NCBI GenBank assembly: GCA_910586775.1
Contig: CAJUJN010000009.1
Location: 1 to 64,000 of the forward strand
Origin: an uncultured Acetatifactor sp.
GTDB lineage: Bacteria; Bacillota; Clostridia; Lachnospirales; Lachnospiraceae
Direction: 5' to 3'
Length of the DNA stretch: 64,000 nucleotides
Positions 17,100 to 25,278 of the stretch are shown here, piece by piece. Numbering within the stretch: position 1 is the first letter of the stretch; each line of letters starts with the position of its first letter. A program made the translations under genes and the position numbers. Below the pieces are notes generated by a model. The model had not been told where the DNA came from. It was given only the letters and a program-made list of their open reading frames with translations, and did not search any database.

Positions 17100-18347
17100 T
17101 TACGGCCGAATCTGCCCGTTTCCATAGATAATATATTTCGTGGCAGTAAGCTCTTTCAGACCCATTGGCCCCCTGGCATGAAGCTTCTGAGTACTTATGC
17201 CAATCTCTGCTCCGAACCCGAATTCCCCTCCATCCGTAAAGCGGGTGGAGGCATTGACGTACACTGCAGCAGCATCAATTTCATCCAGAAAACGCTGGGC
17301 ATTGGCATAATCCTTCGTAATAATCGCCTCTGAATGGCCTGTATTGTAACGGTTGATATGGGCAATGGCCTCGTCGATATTCCGAACCGTTTTCACGGAA
17401 AGGATGTAATCCAGATATTCCCTGCCCCAATCCTCCTCTCCTGCGGGAATGATAGAGTTGTCCGCTTCCATGGCTCTCTCATCGCCCCTCAGTTCCACCT
17501 TTTTCTCAGACAGCCGTGCTGCCGCCATCGGAAGAAATGCATCCGCAACCGCCTCATGCACCACCAGCGACTCACAGGCATTGCAGACTCCGATTCGCTG
17601 TGTCTTTGCATTGAAGAGGATTTCCGCCGCCATATCCAGATCTGCGGAAGCGTCTACGTAAATATGGCAGTTGCCCGTACCCGTCTCGATCACCGGAACT
17701 GTACTCTCCTGTACCACCTTGCGGATCAGGCCTGCTCCGCCCCTGGGAATCAGCACATCCACATATTCGTTCATTTTCATAAAACGCGCCGTCACCTCTC
17801 TGTCCTGACTGGCAATCAGCTGCACTGCTGTCCTGGGCAGTCCGCAGTCTGACAGCGCTCTCTGCAGTACGGTCACAATTGCTTCATTCGAATGAAGAGC
17901 ATCACTCCCGCCTTTTAAGATTACCACATTTCCCGATTTAAAGCAAAGCCCGAAGGCATCCGCCGTCACATTGGGCCGTGCCTCGTATATAATGCCGATT
18001 ACCCCCAACGGAACCCGTTTCCGGCCAATCATCAGGCCGTTGGGGCGTTTCTTCATATCCAAAACTTCCCCCACAGGGTCATCCGCTGCTGCTACCTGCA
18101 GAAGCCCTTCCGCCATACCGCGAATCCTGTCTCCATTTAAAGCCAGCCTGTCCAAAAGTCCCTGAGCCATACCTTTTTCCCGGGCGGCAGACATGTCCTT
18201 TTCATTTGCCTGTATAAGCGCGGATTCCGCTTCTACCAGATATTCTGCCGCTTTCCTCAGCGCCTTATTCTTATCCTCGCTGCCCAGCGTACGCAGCACA
18301 GCCTCCGCTTCCTTTGCCCGTATTCCAATCTGCTCCAGATATTCCAT
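17100..18347 (-). CDS. proA: Gamma-glutamyl phosphate reductase
   Basis: A 415-residue enzyme of proline synthesis that reduces gamma-glutamyl phosphate to glutamate semialdehyde with NADPH. Typical features are KRVPLGVIGIIYEARPNVTA, GNVVILKGGSDALHSN, IPRGGAGLI and the catalytic cysteine region QRIGVCNACESLVVH. Near the end come VKTVRNIDEAIAHINRYNTG and the conserved ASTRFTDGGEFGFGAEIGIS. Length is standard. The ATG at 18347 follows GGGAGGA. It lies 199 bp downstream of proB in the same direction, so the two probably form the proline operon. Confidence 0.96.
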   Translation of the reverse strand: MEYLEQIGIRAKEAEAVLRTLGSEDKNKALRKAAEYLVEAESALIQANEKDMSAAREKGMAQGLLDRLALNGDRIRGMAEGLLQVAAADDPVGEVLDMKKRPNGLMIGRKRVPLGVIGIIYEARPNVTADAFGLCFKSGNVVILKGGSDALHSNEAIVTVLQRALSDCGLPRTAVQLIASQDREVTARFMKMNEYVDVLIPRGGAGLIRKVVQESTVPVIETGTGNCHIYVDASADLDMAAEILFNAKTQRIGVCNACESLVVHEAVADAFLPMAAARLSEKKVELRGDERAMEADNSIIPAGEEDWGREYLDYILSVKTVRNIDEAIAHINRYNTGHSEAIITKDYANAQRFLDEIDAAAVYVNASTRFTDGGEFGFGAEIGISTQKLHARGPMGLKELTATKYIIYGNGQIRP

Positions 18348-18546
18348 GCTGTCCTCCCTCTCCTCTTCCGCATCCGCCTCCCTGACGTCTGCTCATAACA
18401 CGCGATTTCCTATATCAAAACATTTCTGCCAACACACTTTTTCCTTTTCCGTCATACATCCCAAATCTGATTCATCTTAATATTCCTATTGTATACCGCT
18501 TTTTGTCCCACATATATAGAATCGAAGGGTTTGGCTCTTCCGATAT

Positions 18547-19392
18547 CTACCCCTCCAGAAACGCCCCCAACTCAAAATGCGCATCCGGCTTTGCCAGAAA
18601 AAGCGTCCCTTTCCGTACACCTTCCAGCAATTCATGAAGGACTCCCACATCCGCGCCGTTTGCGATAATCATATCCGCCCCTGAAGCCGTGGCAATCCGG
18701 GCGCTGGCAAGCTTGGTGGCCATACCGCCCGTCCCCACTGCGCTGACAGCTCCCTTACCCAGCCGCATCATCTCATCCGTCAGGCTTTCAACGGTATCAA
18801 TAAAGCGTGCATCCGGATTCTTGTGGGGATCATCGGTAAACAGTCCGTCAATGTCCGATAAAAGGATTAACAGATCCGCATGTATCATGGCTGCCACAAT
18901 GGCCGACAGCGTATCGTTGTCGCCGAACTGCTGCAGCTTCTCCAACTCGTAGGTGGATATGGTATCATTCTCATTCACAATGGGGATGACGCCCAATTCC
19001 AACAGCTTTTCAAAAGTATTCTCCGCATTTTTCCGATTGATGGGATTCAGCATGGTATTCTTGGTCATCAAAATCTGAGATGCCACATGGTTATATTCCG
19101 CAAACAGCTTCTGGTACATTACCATCAGCCTGGCCTGGCCCACCGAAGCACAGGCCTGTTTCAGCGAAATCTCCACAGGACGCTCCTTAAATCCAAGGGT
19201 TCTGCTCCCCACTGCAATGGCACCTGAGCTGACCAGTACCACTTCTATCCCCCGGTTGCGGTAATCACAAAGCTCCCGCACCAGCCTTTCCAGCTTAATC
19301 AGGTCCGTCTCCCCGGTTTCCGCATGGGTCAGGGAAGAGCTTCCTATCTTTACTACAATCCGCTTTTTATCTTTCAATCTTTCCCGATTCAT
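18547..19392 (-). CDS. proB: Glutamate 5-kinase, without PUA domain
   Basis: A 281-residue kinase for the first step of proline synthesis. It has VVKIGSSSLT, VLVSSGAIAVG, IVNENDTISTYE, FGDNDTLSAIVA and LLILLSDIDGL, followed by GTGGMATKLASARIA. The C-terminal PUA domain of the E. coli enzyme (367 residues) is absent, as in several Firmicutes. I use ATG 19392, which has GAGAGG upstream; an upstream frame extension of 11 residues lacks support. ProB is normally feedback-inhibited by proline. Confidence 0.95.
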   Translation of the reverse strand: MNRERLKDKKRIVVKIGSSSLTHAETGETDLIKLERLVRELCDYRNRGIEVVLVSSGAIAVGSRTLGFKERPVEISLKQACASVGQARLMVMYQKLFAEYNHVASQILMTKNTMLNPINRKNAENTFEKLLELGVIPIVNENDTISTYELEKLQQFGDNDTLSAIVAAMIHADLLILLSDIDGLFTDDPHKNPDARFIDTVESLTDEMMRLGKGAVSAVGTGGMATKLASARIATASGADMIIANGADVGVLHELLEGVRKGTLFLAKPDAHFELGAFLEG

Positions 19393-19532
19393 TTTATCCT
19401 CTCCCTCATAAAGTAAATTCCCCACACATCATCCCTGCCTTCCTCATCTTGCAGCAGACTTTATTATACTAAAGAAACTGTCTTTTTTCAAGTTCTTCAA
19501 GACGCCCCTGCCAACGGATTTATGAGTCCGGG

Positions 19533-20627
19533 CTATACCGAAGGCCTGGACAGGGACTCCAATGCAATACCGTACTCTCTGTACAATTTCTTTCTTGCCG
19601 TCTTATCTCTTGCAGCAAGCCTTGCATCTTCCGTTCTTCCATCCTCCAACAGCTTCCCCATCAAATCGGCAAGACACGTCTCTCCCTGTTCCACGCCTTG
19701 TCTCACGCCTCGCTTCAAGCCCTGCTTCTCCGCAGCTTTCCTACTGTCCTCCCAGGCTTTACACATATCCGCTACCTCCTCGCCATTTTCGTTTACTGTA
19801 AACTGAAAATATTTTCTTACATCTTTTATATTCGTGCATACATCGATAACATCCACCGCGCTCTTTGGGATTCTTCTAAAGTATTCCTGATTCTCCCGAA
19901 TAAATGCCTCATATTTTTTTCCGGACCTGGTACATTTCATAATTCCAAGCACATACTTCAAATCCGAATCCATCTTCTGCAGCTCTGCGTCCGGTATACT
20001 CCTCATGTGAATCAGATGCACTCTGTAATCCCCGAACAGGCTGCACAGTTTCAACGGAATATCCCTTATCTTCGTCATCTCCCCTAACGACAGCGGCCTG
20101 TCCCATTTCTTTCTGCCCCAATACAAGGTAAGGTTCAGAATCGGCTCCAGCAAATCCTCTTTCCTGTACCGGTACAGAAAGCCATCCCCGCCCTCATAAA
20201 CTGCATTTTCCCCACTGTTCTTCTCCTGCATCCTCTCAATCTGCCGTCCATAAGCCCGGCAGTCAAGCTCCATGAGCCGCCACGGATAGATCAGATTGAC
20301 GGCATTCTGGTTCTCCAACCCCAGCAGAAATGCAAATCTGCCCGTTCTGACTCTCTTTATCCTGTCTCTCTGACGAAACGACATCCGCCCCTCCGAATTT
20401 CTGACAGGGTAAAACCCGTCCTCTTCCTCGAACTGCCACCCCTCCGGCAGCTTTTCTCCCAGATAGTACTCCAATACAGACTGCAGCCTGTCCGCCCTGT
20501 TCATATACACATTCAGCACATTGTTCGCCTCTCCCATGGTTTTTGCCTTTCCGCAGACGAATGAATGCCGAAACCCGGACAACAGCGCCTGCAAAAAAGC
20601 ATACCGACAGCCAACGTCATTATCCAC
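19533..20627 (-). CDS. Rpn-family PD-(D/E)XK nuclease / putative transposase
   Basis: A 364-residue protein of the Rpn (recombination-promoting nuclease, formerly transposase_31/TIGR01784) type. RMSFRQRDRIKRVRTGRF and then LLGLENQNAVNLIYPWRLM correspond to the nuclease core with an ExQ-like catalytic pair. The C-terminal third has VYEGGDGFLYRYRKEDLLEP and the common tail with repeated RGVRQGVEQG and LAARDKTARKKLYREYGI. These proteins may promote RecA-independent recombination, and their real role in Firmicutes is unclear. The start is a GTG with GGGAG-like sequence nearby; the N-terminus is a little short compared with relatives, so it could be clipped. It lies alone next to a long AT-rich gap. 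Confidence 0.7.
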   Translation of the reverse strand: MDNDVGCRYAFLQALLSGFRHSFVCGKAKTMGEANNVLNVYMNRADRLQSVLEYYLGEKLPEGWQFEEEDGFYPVRNSEGRMSFRQRDRIKRVRTGRFAFLLGLENQNAVNLIYPWRLMELDCRAYGRQIERMQEKNSGENAVYEGGDGFLYRYRKEDLLEPILNLTLYWGRKKWDRPLSLGEMTKIRDIPLKLCSLFGDYRVHLIHMRSIPDAELQKMDSDLKYVLGIMKCTRSGKKYEAFIRENQEYFRRIPKSAVDVIDVCTNIKDVRKYFQFTVNENGEEVADMCKAWEDSRKAAEKQGLKRGVRQGVEQGETCLADLMGKLLEDGRTEDARLAARDKTARKKLYREYGIALESLSRPSV

Positions 20628-21060
20628 TCCCTGCTCATATCTTATTTTACTGGTATCAAGCAGGGAATTACTGATAGAATAAGATTGCCAGACGGTAAAT
20701 ACTGCGCTTAAACAGCCGCAGTTAGAATCTCCTGCTTATTGAATTTACTTTGTGTTACTTCCTGTTTAAACTACAATAGCATAATTTGACAAACTGTGCA
20801 ATAGAAATTTTTATCAACACAAAAACAACACAAAAACCACATAGAGCAATCGCAAAGTCTATCACGCTAAATAAGCCGTTTTTCCAGACATTAAGATAAA
20901 TGCTTAGAATTATGCCATATCACCCCAAAACAAATTACCAAACCGTAACGAATTCAAGTTAGATATGCAATAAATTGTGAAATGCATTGATTTATACAAA
21001 TCACGAGAACCCATTACAGGCATTTACCACTTTGCAATTGCCAAAAGCGCAAATACAAAC

Positions 21061-21096
21061 GGCCGGGACCTCAGCTTTGCTGAAATACCGGCCTTT
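21061..21096 (-). terminator. Hairpin ending the surface-fibre locus
   Basis: GGCCGG / CCGGCC outer stem and TCAGC-TTT-GCTGA inner stem, about 100 bases past the SipW-type gene. On the minus strand it is followed by a weak T-rich tract. The surrounding 20628-21193 interval (566 bp, AT-rich) has no credible gene. A 67-residue plus-strand frame in it overlaps the hairpin and looks random. Confidence 0.45.
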
Positions 21097-21193
21097 ATCC
21101 GAAGCCTGTACGCTGTCTCTGCACACGGCTTCTCACCTCCAATTATACTTAAGCTTACCAGTATAATCCACACCAATTAACCATAACCGCCCT

Positions 21194-21763
21194 TTACCTG
21201 CCGCTCTTCAAAATCGCCGCCAACATGTGAAACATCACCCCGCATGCCGCAAAGGCCAGCGCATACAGCTTCCCCACATCGCCCGCCAGCATGGACATCA
21301 GGGTCCCAAGCACAGGAAAATGGTAAACGGACTTTCCCACCAGGCTTTCATAGGGCACCGGCACTGTGTCCTCCTCGCTGTTGGCATCCCCTTTGGTGAT
21401 AAACTCCCCTTCCACATACCGGTTCTCTTCCACCCTGTGGCTCACCACCGAACCGTTTCTCATGAATGCAATCACGTCCCCGGCTTCTACTTCCTCCGGG
21501 GCAGTCTCCTCCACATAAAGGATGCTTCCCACCGGTATCTCCGGCTCCATGCTCCCGCTTACCACCTCGTAAATCTCATATCCCATCAGCCTGGGCACAG
21601 TCAGCGGGATAAATGCTGCTATCACCCCCAGCAGAATCAAAGTTCCAAGCACGCTGCAAAGGGCAGGAAATACTTTCCCGCCCTTTCTTTCAGAAGGACT
21701 TATGATTGCCTCCAGCCTCTCTTCATCAGGAAGACTTGCATTTACCTCCGGCCTCTCTGTCAT
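21194..21763 (-). CDS. SipW-type (S26B) signal peptidase I
   Basis: A 189-residue membrane protease of the archaeal/ER-like class. Catalytic Ser71 is in VVSGSMEP and His109 replaces the usual Lys in VVSHRVEE; the downstream box is ITKGDANSEED with conserved Asp. It has a helix near residues 32-57 and one at the C-terminus (~160-185). SipW processes secreted fibre proteins such as TasA in Bacillus. Here the gene closes a locus holding two proteins with SipW-like signal regions, so these are the likely substrates. The start overlaps the upstream stop by 4 bp. Confidence 0.9.
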   Translation of the reverse strand: MTERPEVNASLPDEERLEAIISPSERKGGKVFPALCSVLGTLILLGVIAAFIPLTVPRLMGYEIYEVVSGSMEPEIPVGSILYVEETAPEEVEAGDVIAFMRNGSVVSHRVEENRYVEGEFITKGDANSEEDTVPVPYESLVGKSVYHFPVLGTLMSMLAGDVGKLYALAFAACGVMFHMLAAILKSGR

Positions 21764-22758
21764 GATTTTTCTTCCTTCTTATTCTTTTTCTTCAGAAACA
21801 GGAAATACCACGCCGCACCCACAGCGCCAAGCGCCACGACTATAACAACCGGTACCGGAATCCCCAGAAGTCTTGCGTCAGCCGCAACCTTCAGGAAATT
21901 GCCTGCAGGAACATCGTCCTCGTCCAGGTCCCGTACTTCATCGGGTGCGTTGCCCGTGGGAGTCTGCGAATCCGGAATATTCTGTCCTGCGCCCTGGTTT
22001 GTTCCGTTCTGGACCGGCTGCTGCGCACCCTGGTTTCCTCCGCCTTCACCTCCCGGTCCGGCCGCCGTAGGCAGCTCCGGGTCCTCTATCACTTCAAAGC
22101 CGGGGACCGTAGGCACCGTGGGAGCAGGTGCGGGTGCCGGGGCAGGAAGTTCCGGTGTGGGCGCTTCCGGCTCCGGCGCAGGCGCCGGAGGCTGAGGCGG
22201 CGCTTCTACCTCATTCCTCGTATATACAAAGGTAAAAATGTTCTCCGCCGGATCCTTCTGCAGTGTCTGGGTCATGTTATAGGCCTCCGGCGTCCATCCC
22301 TCGATGTAAATATATGCCACCACGGGACGGTCGCCTACATTGCCGTAGTAGGTCTCACTGGGCGCCAGAGCGTTCCCTGCACCGTCCACGTAATTGATTG
22401 TGTATGATGTGGCATCTCCCAGAATTCCGTAGGCAACCACATAGTCCATATCCCCAGTCACCAGGAAGGAGTTTGCCTGGGTACTGTCACTGTTATCCTT
22501 TCCGCTCTCGCGGATCCCCCTTACATAATACTTGCTGTTATCGTTCAGGGTCACGGCATTCTGGTAGAAATTAATCCGTGCGCCGTAGTGCAGGCCCGTG
22601 AACACCACCACCTCCCCGGTGGCAAAGCTTCCCTGCTGCCCGGCAAAGAAACGGATGGTATAAGTGTACTCCTCCTCTTTCGCCGAAGCCGGCATCGTCA
22701 TGGCAAGGAACAGGCACACGGAAAGAAATATGTGTAAAAAGCGCTTCCATCTCTTCAT
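21760..22758 (-). CDS. Cell-surface protein with MucBP-like domain and C-terminal anchor
   Basis: A 332-residue protein. A signal peptide (cleavage after PASA) is followed by an N-terminal region YTIRFFAGQQGSFATGEVVV and a MucBP-like repeat SYTINYVDGAGNALAPSETY with WTPEAYNMTQTLQ. A long Pro/Ala/Glu spacer follows (~185-240), then a Gly/Gln-rich part, and a C-terminal helix (VPVVIVVALGAVGAAWYFLF) with a Lys-rich end. No LPXTG is visible, so it is a membrane-anchored rather than sortase-linked protein. It probably serves as the base or anchor of the fibre. AAGGAGG lies 9 bases before the ATG. Confidence 0.75.
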   Translation of the reverse strand: MKRWKRFLHIFLSVCLFLAMTMPASAKEEEYTYTIRFFAGQQGSFATGEVVVFTGLHYGARINFYQNAVTLNDNSKYYVRGIRESGKDNSDSTQANSFLVTGDMDYVVAYGILGDATSYTINYVDGAGNALAPSETYYGNVGDRPVVAYIYIEGWTPEAYNMTQTLQKDPAENIFTFVYTRNEVEAPPQPPAPAPEPEAPTPELPAPAPAPAPTVPTVPGFEVIEDPELPTAAGPGGEGGGNQGAQQPVQNGTNQGAGQNIPDSQTPTGNAPDEVRDLDEDDVPAGNFLKVAADARLLGIPVPVVIVVALGAVGAAWYFLFLKKKNKKEEKS

Positions 22759-22762
22759 CTTC

Positions 22763-23596
22763 CTATGCCTCCTTCTTCCCTTTTTTATGTTCCCTGAAGC
22801 AGTAAATGCAGTATATCAGGAGCAGCAGCCCGCTGACTCCGCCGGCTATGACAAGCAGCGGCAGCTGGCTTTCGTCACTTGTCCGGACAATGCCGGTTCC
22901 CCGCCCCGGGTTTGGAGTAGGCTGAGTGTCATCCACCGGCTGGGGCGGATTGCCCGGGTTCTCAGGATTGGGCCTGACAGGCAGGTCGTCCCGCAGCTCC
23001 ACCGCAAAATTCATCTGCAGGTCCGCCAAAGTGTCCTGATAGCTGTTGCCCTGGGTCTCGCCGTCCAACGCCACCTCCAGGGTAATCATACCGCCCTCTC
23101 CGTTCTGAACGGTATCCAGGTAAAAATAATCTTTTAAAGCGTTTGTTGCTCCGTGAAGGCCTTCCCCCATCTGGGAAAGCATCTCGTCCACGGTACTGCT
23201 GTTCTCACCGCCTACGGTATCACTGTCAAAAAGAGTCTCCACCGTACCGCTTTTATCCGTATAGAAAAGGCGGTAGGTATAGGCGCCTCCTCCGGTTTCC
23301 TTATTCGCGCTCCTGTCCTCCAGGGAATACAGTACCTCGTTCTGCATATACCAATCTGTGGCTGTAGGATTCTCATTCTTCAGCTTCAGGGTGATGATCA
23401 CATTGTCCCCGGGCTGCATGCCTCCCACCACATCGTTGATATCCGCTGTGCTGAAGCTGCTCACCATCTGATTCTCAGGGCTGAAGGTCACATTCCAGTT
23501 TTCATCCCCGTAAAAGGTCTCTGCATGAACCGGAAGCACCAGGCCGAAAGCCATCAGGCCGGAAAGCATTCCTATCCATATCTTCCTATTTTTCAT
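22763..23596 (-). CDS. Membrane-anchored surface protein of the fibre locus
   Basis: A 277-residue protein with signal peptide (MKNRKIWIGMLSGLMAFGLV, cleavage after VHA). The ectodomain includes DENWNVTFSPENQMVSSFST and GDNVIITLKLKNENPTATDW, a pattern like the DUF11/CalY-type fibre proteins that carry vwa-like beta domains. A Pro/Asn-rich spacer precedes a C-terminal helix (LLVIAGGVSGLLLLIYCIYC) and Lys-rich tail. No sortase motif. The ATG at 23596 has GGGAGG upstream. The downstream gene starts 4 bases after its stop. It is probably an assembly or anchoring partner for the two SipW-type proteins upstream. Confidence 0.7.
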   Translation of the reverse strand: MKNRKIWIGMLSGLMAFGLVLPVHAETFYGDENWNVTFSPENQMVSSFSTADINDVVGGMQPGDNVIITLKLKNENPTATDWYMQNEVLYSLEDRSANKETGGGAYTYRLFYTDKSGTVETLFDSDTVGGENSSTVDEMLSQMGEGLHGATNALKDYFYLDTVQNGEGGMITLEVALDGETQGNSYQDTLADLQMNFAVELRDDLPVRPNPENPGNPPQPVDDTQPTPNPGRGTGIVRTSDESQLPLLVIAGGVSGLLLLIYCIYCFREHKKGKKEA

Positions 23597-23609
23597 GAAT
23601 GCCACCTCC

Positions 23610-24410
23610 CTACTCTGCAAGGCTTAAGCAGCCGTCTTCATTTACAGTGACCCGTTTTCCCCAGGCACTCCATATGGCATCCTGCGCATTGTGCTCCTGT
23701 ACCGCATCCACCTCTGCCTCTATCCGGAAAGAAACACCGTCGTAATCATATGTGGTAATAATCGTGGTATAGTTTCCTTCCTTCTTCGTCTCCTGGGAAA
23801 CCTTCTTCGCGATGCTGTCGTCTATGGTCAGGGAATCCGCGAAAAGCGATGTCTCCGAAGCCCCCTGCCCTTCCGCATAAAGAAGCTTATTGTAATAAAG
23901 GACGGTACGCTCTTTCGTGCGTGCGCCTTCGTCTTCTGTCCAGTCCGTCCCGATGTTTACCAGGTTCAGGTCTATCAGGTCCGGGGAAAGGTCCCGGAGC
24001 TTGTTTCCATTTGCATCCAGCCAGTATTTATAGATGCTGACGCGGACATACTGGTTAATGGTTCCCGTATTTTTCACCTTCAGCTGCTCCTGGTATCTCT
24101 TTCCAAGGGTCAGTTCCTCTCCCTCGGGAAGCATGTTTTCCAGAAGAGCTCCCGTGTGCTCGTTCCAGGTTCCGTCCCCGGCGCTGCTGTAATCCCGCCA
24201 GGATACCTCCCTGTCATTTTCCAGAAGGGATACGCCTATGTCATACATCTGGATCCTGGATGTATAGGTCTCCGAGTAATAGGTCAAGGCTGCTCTGGTC
24301 CCCCCGATGGAGCTGCCCAACAGCATGGCAACCGCCGCCACAAAAAGTACCGCAGTTACTATGGGGGATGCTGCCTTTATCCGACTCTTCGGCTTCTGCT
24401 GCTTCTTCAT
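23610..24410 (-). CDS. SipW-dependent-type secreted fibre protein
   Basis: A 266-residue protein. The N-terminus is basic, then has a helix (VTAVLFVAAVAMLLGSSIGG) ending TRAALTYYSETYTSRIQM. This GGTxA-(x)TY pattern is typical of SipW-dependent (TasA/CalY-like) precursors, cleaved just after Ala. The mature part contains KVKNTGTINQYVRVSIYKYW, the beta-sandwich signature of that group, and ends with a WGKRVTVNEDGCLSLAE tail. The start codon overlaps the upstream stop as ATGA. It probably forms or caps an extracellular fibre that is processed by the SipW-type peptidase at the end of the locus. Confidence 0.75.
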   Translation of the reverse strand: MKKQQKPKSRIKAASPIVTAVLFVAAVAMLLGSSIGGTRAALTYYSETYTSRIQMYDIGVSLLENDREVSWRDYSSAGDGTWNEHTGALLENMLPEGEELTLGKRYQEQLKVKNTGTINQYVRVSIYKYWLDANGNKLRDLSPDLIDLNLVNIGTDWTEDEGARTKERTVLYYNKLLYAEGQGASETSLFADSLTIDDSIAKKVSQETKKEGNYTTIITTYDYDGVSFRIEAEVDAVQEHNAQDAIWSAWGKRVTVNEDGCLSLAE

Positions 24411-25021
24411 GATGCGTCCCCTCCTTCCGTGCTACCTGTATCTTCCATGCCGCCATCCGTGCTGTCAGCACCGTTCTGGGAATCCGTCTCTTTTGGCCTG
24501 CCGGTGCTCTCCGTACTTCCTGTGTCCAGGAGTTCGCTCCAGTCTGTCTCTTCTATGGTATAGGCACTGCCGTCCTCATGATACCTCACCGGCGTGCTCT
24601 CATAGATGACCACCACGTTGAAGCGCTCCATCTCCTCCGGGTCTGCCGGAATGTTCTCGATTCTGATATCCAACCGTCCCGTGCTTGCGCCGCCGTTTAC
24701 TATATTTCCGTAATAATAGTACCCGTCGCTGCCCTGGGTCCAGCCCTCGCCGGAGTAGACAAGCGTGTACTGGCTCCCGCAGAACGCCCTGGCGCGGATA
24801 TACACCGGCTCCGAACTCTCCACATTTTCAATCACCACGTGCTTCGTCCAGTCCGTGAACTCCTCCGTGATCTCCGTCCTGTCCCCTAGCTGGATGGTAT
24901 AGCCGCCTGCCGCCTCCGCATAGGTGGTAAAATAGGACCAGGCCTCACCGATTCCGGCAAAGGCCACTGCCGCCAGGGCCGCCAGAGCAAGGGCTCCAGG
25001 ATAAAAACTCCTTCTCTTCAT
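24407..25021 (-). CDS. SipW-dependent-type secreted protein
   Basis: A 204-residue protein. I start at ATG 25021, seven bases after AAGGAG. The precursor has MKRRSFYPGALALAALAAVA, then GIGEAWSYFTTYAEAAGGY, again a SipW-like cleavage region. The mature domain includes HVVIENVESSEPVYIRARAF and WTQGSDGYYYYGNIVNGGAS, similar in pattern to the downstream protein. The last 45 residues are Ser/Thr/Asp/Gly-rich. It is translationally coupled to the following gene. The leader immediately upstream carries copies of a 106-bp palindromic repeat. Confidence 0.7.
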   Translation of the reverse strand: MKRRSFYPGALALAALAAVAFAGIGEAWSYFTTYAEAAGGYTIQLGDRTEITEEFTDWTKHVVIENVESSEPVYIRARAFCGSQYTLVYSGEGWTQGSDGYYYYGNIVNGGASTGRLDIRIENIPADPEEMERFNVVVIYESTPVRYHEDGSAYTIEETDWSELLDTGSTESTGRPKETDSQNGADSTDGGMEDTGSTEGGDAS

Positions 25022-25033
25022 CTTCTTCTCCTT

Positions 25034-25260
25034 ATTCCAGTCCCGCATGACACGATACAGTACCAGCATCCGTGAAGAATTTCCGCCCGCAAAATGCATG
25101 CGTCCGTAAATCCTTCAGGCACTGTACCGTGTCATGCTGATTCCAGTCCCGCATGACACGATACAGTACCAGCATCCGTGAAGGATTTCCGTCCGCAAAA
25201 TGCATGCGTCCGTAAATCCTTCAGGCACTGTAGAGTGTCATGCTGATTCCAGTTCCGCAT
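25034..25260. repeat. Two 106-bp palindromic repeats plus a partial third copy
   Basis: Copies at 25034-25139 and 25140-25245 differ at only a few positions. A third partial match (about 15 bases) begins at 25246. Each copy can fold on itself: GCATGACACG(A/G)TACAGT pairs with its complement at the other end (17 bases, one mismatch in the first copy), and TGAAGGATTT pairs with AAATCCTTCA inside. A short match to its edge also lies at 46071-46087. It fills the space between two genes of the fibre locus. Confidence 0.85.
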
Positions 25261-25278
25261 TGGGCCATACTTCTACTC

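Noticed and set aside
19533..20627. Insertion sequence for the Rpn-family gene
   Set aside because: No terminal inverted repeats or target duplications are visible around it, so it is listed as a gene and not as a mobile element.
20977..21180. 67-residue plus-strand ORF in the gap before the SipW-type gene
   Set aside because: It spans the hairpin at 21061-21096, lacks a ribosome site and has no recognisable features.
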